From Streptomyces cadmiisoli (GTDB lineage Bacteria; Actinomycetota; Actinomycetes; Streptomycetales; Streptomycetaceae), in contig NZ_CP030073.1 of NCBI RefSeq assembly GCF_003261055.1, positions 5,518,001-5,582,000 of the forward strand: a stretch of 64,000 nucleotides of DNA, written 5' to 3'. The stretch's first letter is position 1. Each line of letters starts with the position of its first letter. The position numbers and the translations under genes are program-made. The notes beneath the pieces were generated by a model, which saw only the letters and a program-made list of their open reading frames with translations, was not told the DNA's origin and did no database searches. Below, in pieces: positions 51,829-58,995 of the stretch.

Positions 51829-52929
51829 GTGAACAGCGGGAGCCGGGAAGCGGCGGCGGGAGCGAATCAACTGGCGTTGCGCAGCCACAACACGGCACTG
51901 GTGCTCGACCTGCTGCGCAGAGCCGGTTCGGTGGGCATCAGCCGGCTGGAGCTCGCCGAGCGGACCGGCCTCACCCCGCAGGCCGTCAGCAAGATCACCG
52001 CACGGCTGCGGGCCGACGGGCTGGCGACGGAGGCCGGCCGGCGGGTGTCGACCGGCGGCAAGCCGCGTACGGTGCTGCGGCTGGTGCCGGAGGCCGGGCA
52101 CGCGGTGGGGGTGCATCTGGACCGCGACGAGCTGCGGGCGGTGCTGGTGGACCTGGCGGGCACCGTCGTGAGGGAGCGCACCGCCCCGCTCGACCTGGGG
52201 GCGGGCGCGAAGGCCGTGCTCGCCCAGGTGGTCGGCGAGGTGACCGGTCTGCTGGCGCAGCGGCCGCCGCGGACGGTCCTCGGGGTCGGCGTCGCGCTGC
52301 CGGGCCCGCTCGACCACGCCCACGGCGTGCTGCAACGGGTCACCGGGTTCCCCGAGTGGGACGGGTTCCCGCTGCGGGACGAGCTGGCGGCGCGGCTCGG
52401 GCTGCCGGTCGTCGTCGACAAGGACACCAACGCCGCCGCGCTGGGGCTCGCCGTCGGCGGTGAGGGCGGGTCGTTCGCGTATCTGCACTTCGCCGCGGGG
52501 CTCGGCGGCGGACTGGTGATCGCGGATGCCGTCCACCGGGGCGCCCGCACGGGTGCGGGCGAGTTCGGGCACCAGGTCGTCCAGCTGGACGGGCCGCCGT
52601 GCGGCTGCGGCAACCGCGGCTGTCTGGAGGCGCTGTGCCTGGCCGCCGTGGCGCGGGGCGACATCGACGAGGCGGCACGGGTGCTGGGCACCGGGACCGG
52701 CAATCTGGTCGCGCTGCTCGACATCGACCTGATCCTGCTGGGCGGCCGGGTCGTCGCCGCCGAGCCGGAGCGGTTCGTGCGGGGGGTGGCCGCCGTGCTC
52801 GACGAGCGGGCCCGGCGCACGGGCGAGGACCCGGTGCCGGTACGGCTCGCACCCGGCGGGGTGCGCGGCGTCGCCGAGGGCGCCGCGCAACTGCTCCTGG
52901 GACCGCTGTTCGGACGGGCGGACGCGTAG
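51829..52929 (+). CDS. ROK-family transcriptional repressor
   Basis: The 366-residue regulator has an N-terminal winged helix (ALVLDLLRRAGSVGISRLEL, AERTGLTPQAVSKITARLRA) and a C-terminal ROK sugar-kinase fold. The latter has VGVHLDRDELRAVLVDLAGT, VGVALPGPLDHAHGVLQ, and VVVDKDTNAAALGLAVGGEG in place of the usual VENDANAAA. The zinc motif is GEFGHQVVQLDGPPCGCGNR then GCLEA. The Asn in the kinase-type loop is kept but the preceding Glu-Asn is Asp-Lys, so catalysis is doubtful. It probably senses a sugar or sugar phosphate and represses the divergent oxidoreductase operon through the adjacent palindrome. Confidence 0.93.
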   Translation: MNSGSREAAAGANQLALRSHNTALVLDLLRRAGSVGISRLELAERTGLTPQAVSKITARLRADGLATEAGRRVSTGGKPRTVLRLVPEAGHAVGVHLDRDELRAVLVDLAGTVVRERTAPLDLGAGAKAVLAQVVGEVTGLLAQRPPRTVLGVGVALPGPLDHAHGVLQRVTGFPEWDGFPLRDELAARLGLPVVVDKDTNAAALGLAVGGEGGSFAYLHFAAGLGGGLVIADAVHRGARTGAGEFGHQVVQLDGPPCGCGNRGCLEALCLAAVARGDIDEAARVLGTGTGNLVALLDIDLILLGGRVVAAEPERFVRGVAAVLDERARRTGEDPVPVRLAPGGVRGVAEGAAQLLLGPLFGRADA

Positions 52930-53293
52930 GGGGCGGGAGCGGGGGCCGGTGCGGGCGCGGCCGGGCGAGCGCGCGGCCCGGCTGCGGCGACCCCGGTGCC
53001 GGAGCGGCTGGACGCCGGTCCGACCGCATGTACCGGTCCGACCGCATGTACCGGTCCGACCGCATGTACCGGTCCGGCCGCACGTACCGGTCCGACGGTG
53101 CGTGACTGTCCGTGCGCGCCCGTCCGACCGCGCGCGTCCTCCGACCGTACGAGCTGCCGTCCTCGCGTGGGGCACGTCTGCCCTGCGACGGTCCGGGTCT
53201 ACGCCGCTTCGTCGCTGATTCCGCTGAACGAGCGGAGTTCCTAGCCCGTACGGAGCGCTGGCGCACGGCGGTGAGCCGTACTCGGCATGTCAT
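52930..53293. other. Intergenic region with repeat, 364 bp
   Basis: No convincing gene. It holds the 18-bp tandem repeat (53015-53100); the rest is G/C-rich sequence without clear coding pattern, leading to the promoter of the LAGTG protein gene. Confidence 0.5.
53015..53100. repeat. 18-bp tandem repeat, about 4.8 copies
   Basis: Unit CCGGTCCGACCGCATGTA at 53015, 53033 and 53051, a variant with two changes at 53069, and a partial copy at 53087. All reading frames through it encode simple repeats, so I treat it as non-coding. Confidence 0.92.
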
Positions 53294-54148
53294 GTGTTCA
53301 TGCGACCGTGCACGCCCGCGTCCCTCTGCCTGGCGGCCTCAGCCGCCCTGCTGTCGGCGGCCGGTCCGGCGTACTCCGGACCGGCCGCGGACTGCGCGCC
53401 CTCCGCCGGCAGCGAATTCCCGATCACCACCCGCATCCACAGCGCCCCCGGCACCTACGACGCCGGCGGCGGCTACGGCACCTGGTCCATCGACCTCACC
53501 AACACCACCGCCCGCTCCTGCGCCGGCATCCATCCGGTCGTCGTCCTGGTCGACGAGCGCCGGGCACTGGCGCCGACGCAGCCGAAGCTGGAGTTCTACG
53601 AGGGTGCGCACCCGCACCCGGTCCGGTTCGAGCGCACCGACGAGGACGAGCTGGTCGGCGTCTTCGACGACGGCTTCCCGGGGTTCACCGTGGCCCCCGG
53701 GCGCACCCTCACCGTGCGGGTGCGGCTGGCGCTGACCTCCGACGCCGTACCGAACGAGATCACCGCGAACGCCGCCGTCGTCCAGCGCCGCGACAGCGAC
53801 GGCGACTGGGTCGGCCAGTCGAACGACTACCGCTTCCGGGTCGAGGCCGCCCCGGACCCCGACCCCGGCACGGCGGCGCCACGCGAGACCGAGGCGCCGC
53901 CCGGCACCCCCACGTCCCCCGGCACCGACACGGCGCCCGACATCGGTACGACCCCGCACCCGAGCACCGCCCCGCCGCACCTCACCACCCCGAGCCCGGC
54001 GGTCACGCCCGCCCCGGACGGCCGGCAGTCGCTCGCCGAGGAACTCGCCGGTACCGGCCGGACCAGCCCGCACCTCGCGCTCACCGCCGTCGCCGCCCTG
54101 CTCGTCGCCTGCGGCGGCGCCCTCGTGTTCGTCGGGAGGCGCCGCTGA
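53294..54148 (+). CDS. Cell-surface protein with LAGTG sortase signal
   Basis: The 284-residue exported protein: signal peptide MFMRPCTPASLCLAASAALL to about residue 30, an Ig-like beta domain at about 35-190 (FPITTRIHSAPGTYDAGGGY, GTWSIDLTNTTARSCAGIHP, TLTVRVRLALTSDAVPNEIT), a Pro/Thr-rich wall-spanning stalk (about 190-240), then ELAGTGRTSPHLALTAVAAL and a final hydrophobic helix with RRR. LAGTG plus helix plus basic tail is a class E sortase signal; the class E sortase at 42417 is a candidate enzyme. GTG 53294 or ATG 53300 could be the start. Confidence 0.85.
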   Translation: MFMRPCTPASLCLAASAALLSAAGPAYSGPAADCAPSAGSEFPITTRIHSAPGTYDAGGGYGTWSIDLTNTTARSCAGIHPVVVLVDERRALAPTQPKLEFYEGAHPHPVRFERTDEDELVGVFDDGFPGFTVAPGRTLTVRVRLALTSDAVPNEITANAAVVQRRDSDGDWVGQSNDYRFRVEAAPDPDPGTAAPRETEAPPGTPTSPGTDTAPDIGTTPHPSTAPPHLTTPSPAVTPAPDGRQSLAEELAGTGRTSPHLALTAVAALLVACGGALVFVGRRR

Positions 54149-54149
54149 G

Positions 54150-54511
54150 GCCGCGCCGCGCATCTGCGAGGCGGTCGAGGCGCGGCTCGACCGCCTCGTC
54201 GAAGAGCTGGACGAGGGCGGAGCACTGCCCACCGAACGCGATCGGTCCGAGCGCTACGAGGTCGCCCGCGAGACCGGTCCGACCCGCCGCGAGCGCGTCC
54301 GGCACCCATGAGCGTGTGCTGTTGCCGACGCGGCGAACGAGTCGGCTCGGAGAGCACCGGGTGCCGCGCCCCGGACACCGACTTCGTCCGCGACCCCTCC
54401 TTCTGCACCCGGCTCCACCGGCCGGGCATCGGCTTCGGCGACGTCGACGAACACATCGAGACGGTGCTCGCCCCCGCCGTGAGGTGCCGGCAGGCGGCCA
54501 CGGGCGGCTGA
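54150..54511 (+). pseudogene. Possible remnant coding region with a 67-codon ORF
   Basis: From 54150 to 54311 one frame shows G/C-ended, coding-like codons (reading ICEAVEARLDRLVEELDEGG, then RDRSERYEVARETGPTRRER) but has no start codon before running into the stop of the previous gene. Its TGA overlaps an ATG at 54308 that opens a 67-codon ORF (MSVCCCRRGERVG to AATGG; contains DTDFVRDPSFCTRLHRPG). The pair looks like broken pieces of one or two lost genes. The alternative is that the 67-codon ORF is real and the rest is chance. No family recognised. Confidence 0.35.
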
Positions 54512-54638
54512 CCGCGCACCTTCCGGTGATCGGCCGGGTCAGGATCAGCCGGCCCTGACTACTCTGGGGGCGTCGGTACGCCGTGGTTCCGGCGCCCCCG
54601 TCCGTCGCCGTACTTACGCCAGGAAGTGATCGACGCAC

Positions 54639-55418
54639 ATGTCAGACCGCAGGCCCATCGAGTCATGGCTCACCGACATGGACGGTGTCCTGATCCACGA
54701 GGGTGTACCGATCCCCGGCGCAGAAGCCTTCATCAAGAAGCTGCGCGAGTCCGGCAAGCCGTTCCTGGTCCTGACCAACAACTCGATCTACACCCCGCGC
54801 GACCTGCACGCCCGGCTGCGCCGCATGGGCCTGGAGGTGCCGGTCGAGTCGATCTGGACCTCGGCCCTGGCCACCGCCCAGTTCCTCGACGACCAGCGGC
54901 CCGGCGGCTCGGCCTACGTCATCGGCGAGGCGGGCCTGACCACCGCGCTGCACGACATCGGCTACATCCTCACCGACCACGAACCGGACTACGTCGTCCT
55001 CGGCGAGACCCGTACCTACTCCTTCGAGGCCATGACCAAGGCCGTCCGGCTCATCCTCGGCGGCGCCCGCTTCATCTGCACCAACCCCGACGAGACCGGC
55101 CCCTCCACCGAGGGCCCGCTCCCCGCGACCGGCGCGGTCGCCGCGCTGATCACGCAGGCGACCGGCCGCAAGCCGTACTTCGCGGGCAAGCCGAACCCGC
55201 TGATGATGCGCACCGGGCTCAACGCGATCGGCGCGCACTCCGAGACCAGCGCCATGATCGGCGACCGGATGGACACCGATGTGCTCGCGGGCATGGAGGC
55301 CGGGATGCGCACCTTCCTGGTGCTCACCGGCCTGACCCGGCAGGGGCAGATCGAGGACTTCCCGTACCGGCCGTCGGAGGTCGTCGACTCCATCGCGGAT
55401 CTCGTGGACCGCGTCTAA
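54639..55418 (+). CDS. HAD-IIA (NagD-like) phosphatase
   Basis: The 259-residue cytoplasmic hydrolase of the HAD superfamily, subclass IIA. Motif I is WLTDMDGVLIHEG with the nucleophilic Asp, motif II FLVLTNNSIYTPRDL, a C2-type cap follows, motif III is the Lys in PYFAGKPNPLMMRTGLNAIG, and motif IV is SAMIGDRMDTDVLAGMEAGM. Known relatives dephosphorylate nucleotides or sugar phosphates; the NagD name in E. coli reflects its operon, and this gene is not near nagE. ATG 54639 follows CCAGGAAGTG. A strong hairpin follows. Confidence 0.94.
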   Translation: MSDRRPIESWLTDMDGVLIHEGVPIPGAEAFIKKLRESGKPFLVLTNNSIYTPRDLHARLRRMGLEVPVESIWTSALATAQFLDDQRPGGSAYVIGEAGLTTALHDIGYILTDHEPDYVVLGETRTYSFEAMTKAVRLILGGARFICTNPDETGPSTEGPLPATGAVAALITQATGRKPYFAGKPNPLMMRTGLNAIGAHSETSAMIGDRMDTDVLAGMEAGMRTFLVLTGLTRQGQIEDFPYRPSEVVDSIADLVDRV

Positions 55419-55455
55419 ACCGCCCCGGCGGCAGGAGTCACCCTTACGGAGCAGT

Positions 55456-55484
55456 CCCGGCCCCGCTGAGGATGCGGGGCCGGG
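55456..55484 (+). terminator. Terminator after the HAD phosphatase gene
   Basis: Perfect 11-bp stem (CCCGGCCCCGC at 55456-55466 with 55474-55484) and a 7-base loop. Confidence 0.8.
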
Positions 55485-55497
55485 CCGTTCGGGGGAG

Positions 55498-55515
55498 CCT
55501 CCAGATATCTGGAGG
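55498..55515 (+). promoter_or_regulatory. Perfect palindrome enclosing a ribosome binding site
   Basis: CCTCCAGATATCTGGAGG is an exact 18-bp palindrome. Its right arm is the GGAGG ribosome site of the gene starting at 55522, six bases later. In RNA it could fold and hide that site; in DNA it could be an operator. Confidence 0.6.
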
Positions 55516-55521
55516 TTCACG

Positions 55522-56061
55522 ATGGGTTCACTGCGACGCACTCTCTGTACCGGCGTCCTGGCAGCTTTCACCGCATTCGCCCCGACGGCCGCCTGGCCGG
55601 TCGGCGACGGCGTCACGGTCACCCCCTCGTCCCCGGCCCCCGGCGGCGACCTCGCACTGCGGGTGACCGGCTGCGCCGGGAGAACCGGCACCGCGGCCTC
55701 GAAGGCGTTCGTCGCCGACGCGGAGCTGACCGGCACCGGCGGCACCCTGGCCGGGCGGGCCCGGGTCCGCTCGATGGTCGGGCCCGGCCGGTACGAGGTC
55801 CGGGTCACGTGCGCGGGCAGCCCCGCCGGATCGTTGCGGACGCAGGTCACGGTGGGCGCGGCCACGGCCCCGCCGAAAACCCCCGCGACGCCGGTCGCCC
55901 CCGTCAGCGCCGGCGGCGGCGGAAGCATGCGGCTGTCGTCCGCGGACGCCCGCGCGACCGGGCCCGACACGGTGCACGCGGTGATCGGTCTGCTCCTGGC
56001 GAGCGCGGCGGCGGTGGTCGTGGTGGTGCGCGGCACCCGCCGCGGCCGCCGGACGGGCTGA
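55522..56061 (+). CDS. Surface protein, putative class F sortase substrate
   Basis: The 179-residue exported protein has a signal peptide (MGSLRRTLCTGVLAAFTAFA, about 26 residues) and an Ig-like beta domain (GVTVTPSSPAPGGDLALRVT, with Cys pair around TGCAG and TCAGS). An Ala/Pro linker and a C-terminal helix AVIGLLLASAAAVVVVV with basic RGTRRGRRTG follow. Before the helix there is no LPXTG; ATGPD is the nearest candidate. The class F sortase gene starts 5 bp after its stop, so the pair is probably co-translated and enzyme and substrate are dedicated partners. ATG 55522 follows GGAGG in a palindrome. Confidence 0.82.
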   Translation: MGSLRRTLCTGVLAAFTAFAPTAAWPVGDGVTVTPSSPAPGGDLALRVTGCAGRTGTAASKAFVADAELTGTGGTLAGRARVRSMVGPGRYEVRVTCAGSPAGSLRTQVTVGAATAPPKTPATPVAPVSAGGGGSMRLSSADARATGPDTVHAVIGLLLASAAAVVVVVRGTRRGRRTG

Positions 56062-56066
56062 GCGCC

Positions 56067-56732
56067 ATGTCCGACCGGGAACGCTCCTTGAGGACCGGAC
56101 GGCTCGTCACGGGCGTGGCGTGGGCGGTGCTGCTGCTCGGGCTGTGGATGTGGGGCCGCGAGGTGACCGACGTACGGCACGGGATATCCGCGCCCACCAC
56201 CGGCGACATGGCGGCGGTCGGCCGGCCGCCCACCGCGCAGCTGCCGCCCGCCGCCGCACCCCTGACCGGGGCGCTGCCGCAGCGCCTCGACATCCCCGGC
56301 CTCGGTGTGCAGGCGCCCGTCGTGGCCCGCGGCCTCGACGCGCAGGGCGCGATAGAGGCGCCACCGTACGACCAGCCCGGCGTCGTCGGCTGGTACGCGG
56401 CCGGGACGAAACCCGGCGCGGCCGGCACCGCGCTGATGGTGGGCCACGTCGACACCGCGACCCGCGCCGCCGTCTTCTACCGGATCAGCGCGCTGCGGCC
56501 CGGCGAGACCGTCCGGGTGGTCCGCGACGACGGCCGGATCGCCGAGTTCACCGTCGAGGACGTCCAGGTCCTCTCCCGCGACCGCTTCAACGCCCAGCAG
56601 GCCTACGGCGCAAGGGAGTCGGGGCGCGCCGAACTCCGGCTGATCACCTGCGGCGGCACCTTCGACCGGACCAGCGGCAACTACACCGCCAACGTGGTCG
56701 TGTCGGCGTACCTCACCGGCACCGGGCCATGA
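56067..56732 (+). CDS. Class F sortase
   Basis: The 221-residue membrane-anchored transpeptidase: N-terminal helix VTGVAWAVLLLGLWMWG, a Pro-rich linker, then the catalytic domain with RLDIPGLGVQAPVVARGLDA, ALMVGHVDTATRAAVFYRIS (catalytic His) and LRLITCGGTFDRTSGNYTAN (Cys and Arg). LITCGG.FD is typical of the class F group of actinomycetes, whose physiological role is poorly known. ATG 56067 lies 5 bp after the stop of the putative substrate gene, so they form an operon. Confidence 0.93.
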   Translation: MSDRERSLRTGRLVTGVAWAVLLLGLWMWGREVTDVRHGISAPTTGDMAAVGRPPTAQLPPAAAPLTGALPQRLDIPGLGVQAPVVARGLDAQGAIEAPPYDQPGVVGWYAAGTKPGAAGTALMVGHVDTATRAAVFYRISALRPGETVRVVRDDGRIAEFTVEDVQVLSRDRFNAQQAYGARESGRAELRLITCGGTFDRTSGNYTANVVVSAYLTGTGP

Positions 56733-56939
56733 GGCCGCTCTGCGCCCCGGGCACCTGGCCCGGCCGACGGCCCGCTCCCCCCGGGGCCGCCGGCCGGGCT
56801 GGTCCTCGACCGCGCCTGCTCGGGCTGCGGGAGTAACCCGGCGGTCCGGCGCGGGAGGCTGGGCAAGCCAACGGCAGGTGGTCCGGCCGGGGACTGGGGC
56901 CGTCTCGGTCCGACTCTAGAACGAGCGGGGGCCCGGAGC

Positions 56940-57671
56940 CTAGAGGTCCACGGCACGCTCCACGACCGCCCGCGCCACCCGGTCCAGCGGCAGCCGGTGC
57001 CGCCGGGCGTACTGCCGCAGCGCCGCGAACGCCGCGTCGACATCGGTGTTCCAGCGTTCGGCGAGCATCCCCTTGGCCTGCTCGATACGGACCCGGCTCG
57101 ACAGCGCCTCCTGCAACTGGCCCGCCCGGGTGCGGCACCGCGCGTACCGGTCGTGGTTGCCCAGCCCCAGCGCCGTGCCGTCCGCGAGCACCTGGGCCAC
57201 CCGTACGTCCGGCACGGCGTCCGGGCGCGGGTGTCCGGCCGGTCCGCTCCTGAACACGGCGAGCGCGCCGAGGGTTCGCCCGTGTCCGCGCAGCGGCACC
57301 GCGAACGCCGAGCCGACACCGTGCCGCAGCGCCCGTTCGGTGAACTCCGGCCAGCGGCCGGCCGCGTGGGCCGCGCCGACCGACACCGGCGCGAGAGCTT
57401 GCCCCGACGCGTAGCAGTCCCAGCAGGGACCGCCGTCGGCCTGCGCGCGCAGGAGGTCGAGCGCCGGCTCCTGCTCGGGACCGCTCCCGGTCAGGGTCAC
57501 CGCGCGGCCGTCGTCGATCACCATGACCCCGGCGGCCCGCGCGGCCAGCAGTTCCACGCAGTGGTCCGCCAGTCGGCGCAGCTGCCGGCCGGTGTCGAAG
57601 TCGTCGGCCAGGGTGTCCGAGGCCTCCACCAGTGCGGCAGCCAGCCGGAGTTCCCGGGGCGTCCGATGCAT
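56940..57671 (-). CDS. GAF-ANTAR antitermination regulator
   Basis: The 243-residue cytoplasmic protein has a GAF ligand-sensing domain (LAAALVEASDTLADDFDTGR to about residue 170, with DGGPCWDCYASGQALAPVSV). A C-terminal ANTAR RNA-binding domain follows (SRVRIEQAKGMLAERWNTDV, DAAFAALRQYARRHRLPLDR). ANTAR proteins bind paired hairpins in mRNA to prevent termination; the GAF domain senses a small molecule or redox state. ATG 57671 has a GGGGAGGGCA site. No paired-hairpin target is obvious next to it; the gene lies alone between the sortase F and GH6 genes. Confidence 0.9.
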   Translation of the reverse strand: MHRTPRELRLAAALVEASDTLADDFDTGRQLRRLADHCVELLAARAAGVMVIDDGRAVTLTGSGPEQEPALDLLRAQADGGPCWDCYASGQALAPVSVGAAHAAGRWPEFTERALRHGVGSAFAVPLRGHGRTLGALAVFRSGPAGHPRPDAVPDVRVAQVLADGTALGLGNHDRYARCRTRAGQLQEALSSRVRIEQAKGMLAERWNTDVDAAFAALRQYARRHRLPLDRVARAVVERAVDL

Positions 57672-57888
57672 GTCTGTGCCCTCCCCTTGTCCGTCTTCTC
57701 CCTCGCCTCTGCTTTTTCCTTTCTCCTTCCCCTCCCGCGCGTCCCGCGCCCCCCTTCCGGCCCGGTACGTGCCCGCCCGTCCCGACGGCCTGTAACAGCT
57801 CACGGACAAGGCCGCGGGCGACCTCGTGAGCGCCTGGGACGTATGTCAGGATTGAGACTCGGACCGGGGCACCCGAGGGGGGAGCTGG

Positions 57889-58914
57889 ATGTACGGCAGC
57901 AGGGGGGCGGCCGGAGTGCGGGCGACCGCGGTGGCGCTGGGGGCGGCGTTGCTCATCGCGGGATGCTCCTCCGACGACGGCGACGGGGACGGCGGTGACG
58001 ACGGCGCGAGCGCCGGAATAACCCAGCAGCCCAAGGACGCCGCACCGTTCTGGGTCAACCCGGACGGCACGGCGGCCCAGCAGGTCGCCGGTTACGAGAA
58101 GGACGGCAAGAAGACGGAGGCGGACACGATCCGGCGGATCGCCCAGCAGCCGACCGGTGAGTGGATCAGCCCGGACAACGCCGAAGAGCAGGCGCGGGGC
58201 TTCACCGAGGCCGCGGCCGAGGCCGACCGCACGGCGCTGCTCGTCCTCTACAACATCCCGCACCGCGACTGCGGCCAGTACTCGGGCGGCGGTGCCGCCG
58301 ACGGCAACGCCTACCGGGCCTGGATCGACTCCGTCGCGCAGGGCATCGGGGACCGCCCCGCCACCGTCGTCCTCGAACCCGACGCCGTGCTGCACCTGGT
58401 GGACGGCTGCACCCCGGGCGAGTTCCACGAGGAGCGGTACGACCTGCTCAACTACGCCGTCGACAAGCTGAAGGCGCAGGCCGGGACCAAGGTCTACCTG
58501 GACGCCGGCAACGCGGGCTGGGGCGACCCCGACCAGATATTCGAACCGCTGCAACGGGCCGGCATCGACCGGGCCGACGGCTTCTCCGTCAACGTCTCCA
58601 ACTTCTACTCCACCGAGGACTCGATCAACTACGGCAAGGAGCTCTCCGCGAAGGTGGGCGGCAAGCACTTCGTCGTCGACACCAGCCGCAACGGCAACGG
58701 CCCCTACACCGAGGGCGACCCCGGCGAGCGCTGGTGCAATCCGCCCGGCCGGGCCCTCGGCGAGAGCCCCACGACGAAGACCGCGGACCCCCTCGTCGAC
58801 GCCTATCTCTGGGTCAAGCGGCCCGGTGAGTCCGACGGCGAGTGCAAGGGCGGCCCCAAGGCGGGCCAGTGGTGGGCCGATTACGCGCTGAAGCTCGCCG
58901 GGGCGGCCGGCTGA
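57889..58914 (+). CDS. cslZ: GH6-family glucanase lipoprotein (CslZ-like)
   Basis: The 341-residue extracellular lipoprotein: signal ATAVALGAALLIAGC with lipobox LIAGC and an Asp/Gly-rich linker. The glycoside hydrolase family 6 domain has LLVLYNIPHRDCGQYSGGGA, VVLEPDAVLHLVDGC, VYLDAGNAGWGDP and HFVVDTSRNGNGPYTEGD. The Asp in HRDC and EPDA are family catalytic positions. It should cut beta-1,4-glucan. Next to cslA and glxA, as remembered in S. coelicolor, it probably trims the CslA glycan at the hyphal tip. It is transcribed toward glxA, and the two stop codons face each other across a strong hairpin. Confidence 0.9.
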   Translation: MYGSRGAAGVRATAVALGAALLIAGCSSDDGDGDGGDDGASAGITQQPKDAAPFWVNPDGTAAQQVAGYEKDGKKTEADTIRRIAQQPTGEWISPDNAEEQARGFTEAAAEADRTALLVLYNIPHRDCGQYSGGGAADGNAYRAWIDSVAQGIGDRPATVVLEPDAVLHLVDGCTPGEFHEERYDLLNYAVDKLKAQAGTKVYLDAGNAGWGDPDQIFEPLQRAGIDRADGFSVNVSNFYSTEDSINYGKELSAKVGGKHFVVDTSRNGNGPYTEGDPGERWCNPPGRALGESPTTKTADPLVDAYLWVKRPGESDGECKGGPKAGQWWADYALKLAGAAG

Positions 58915-58940
58915 CACCGGCCGCCGTCCGCTGCGCCGAC

Positions 58941-58983
58941 GACGAACGGGGCGCCCTCCGCGAGGGAGGGCGCCCCGTTCGTC
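58941..58983. terminator. Bidirectional terminator between cslZ and glxA
   Basis: Perfect 19-bp stem (58941-58959 with 58965-58983, core CGGGGCGCCCTCC) and a 5-base loop, between the convergent stops. Confidence 0.92.
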
Positions 58984-58995
58984 CGTCCGGGTCCG

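Noticed and set aside
53015..53100. CRISPR array or short-repeat array
   Set aside because: Units are contiguous without spacers; the same holds for repeats at 41761, 45301 and 48656.
54639..55418. NagD as part of the GlcNAc pathway
   Set aside because: It is 35 kb from nagE, has no DasR-type site upstream, and NagD enzymes are not GlcNAc-specific.
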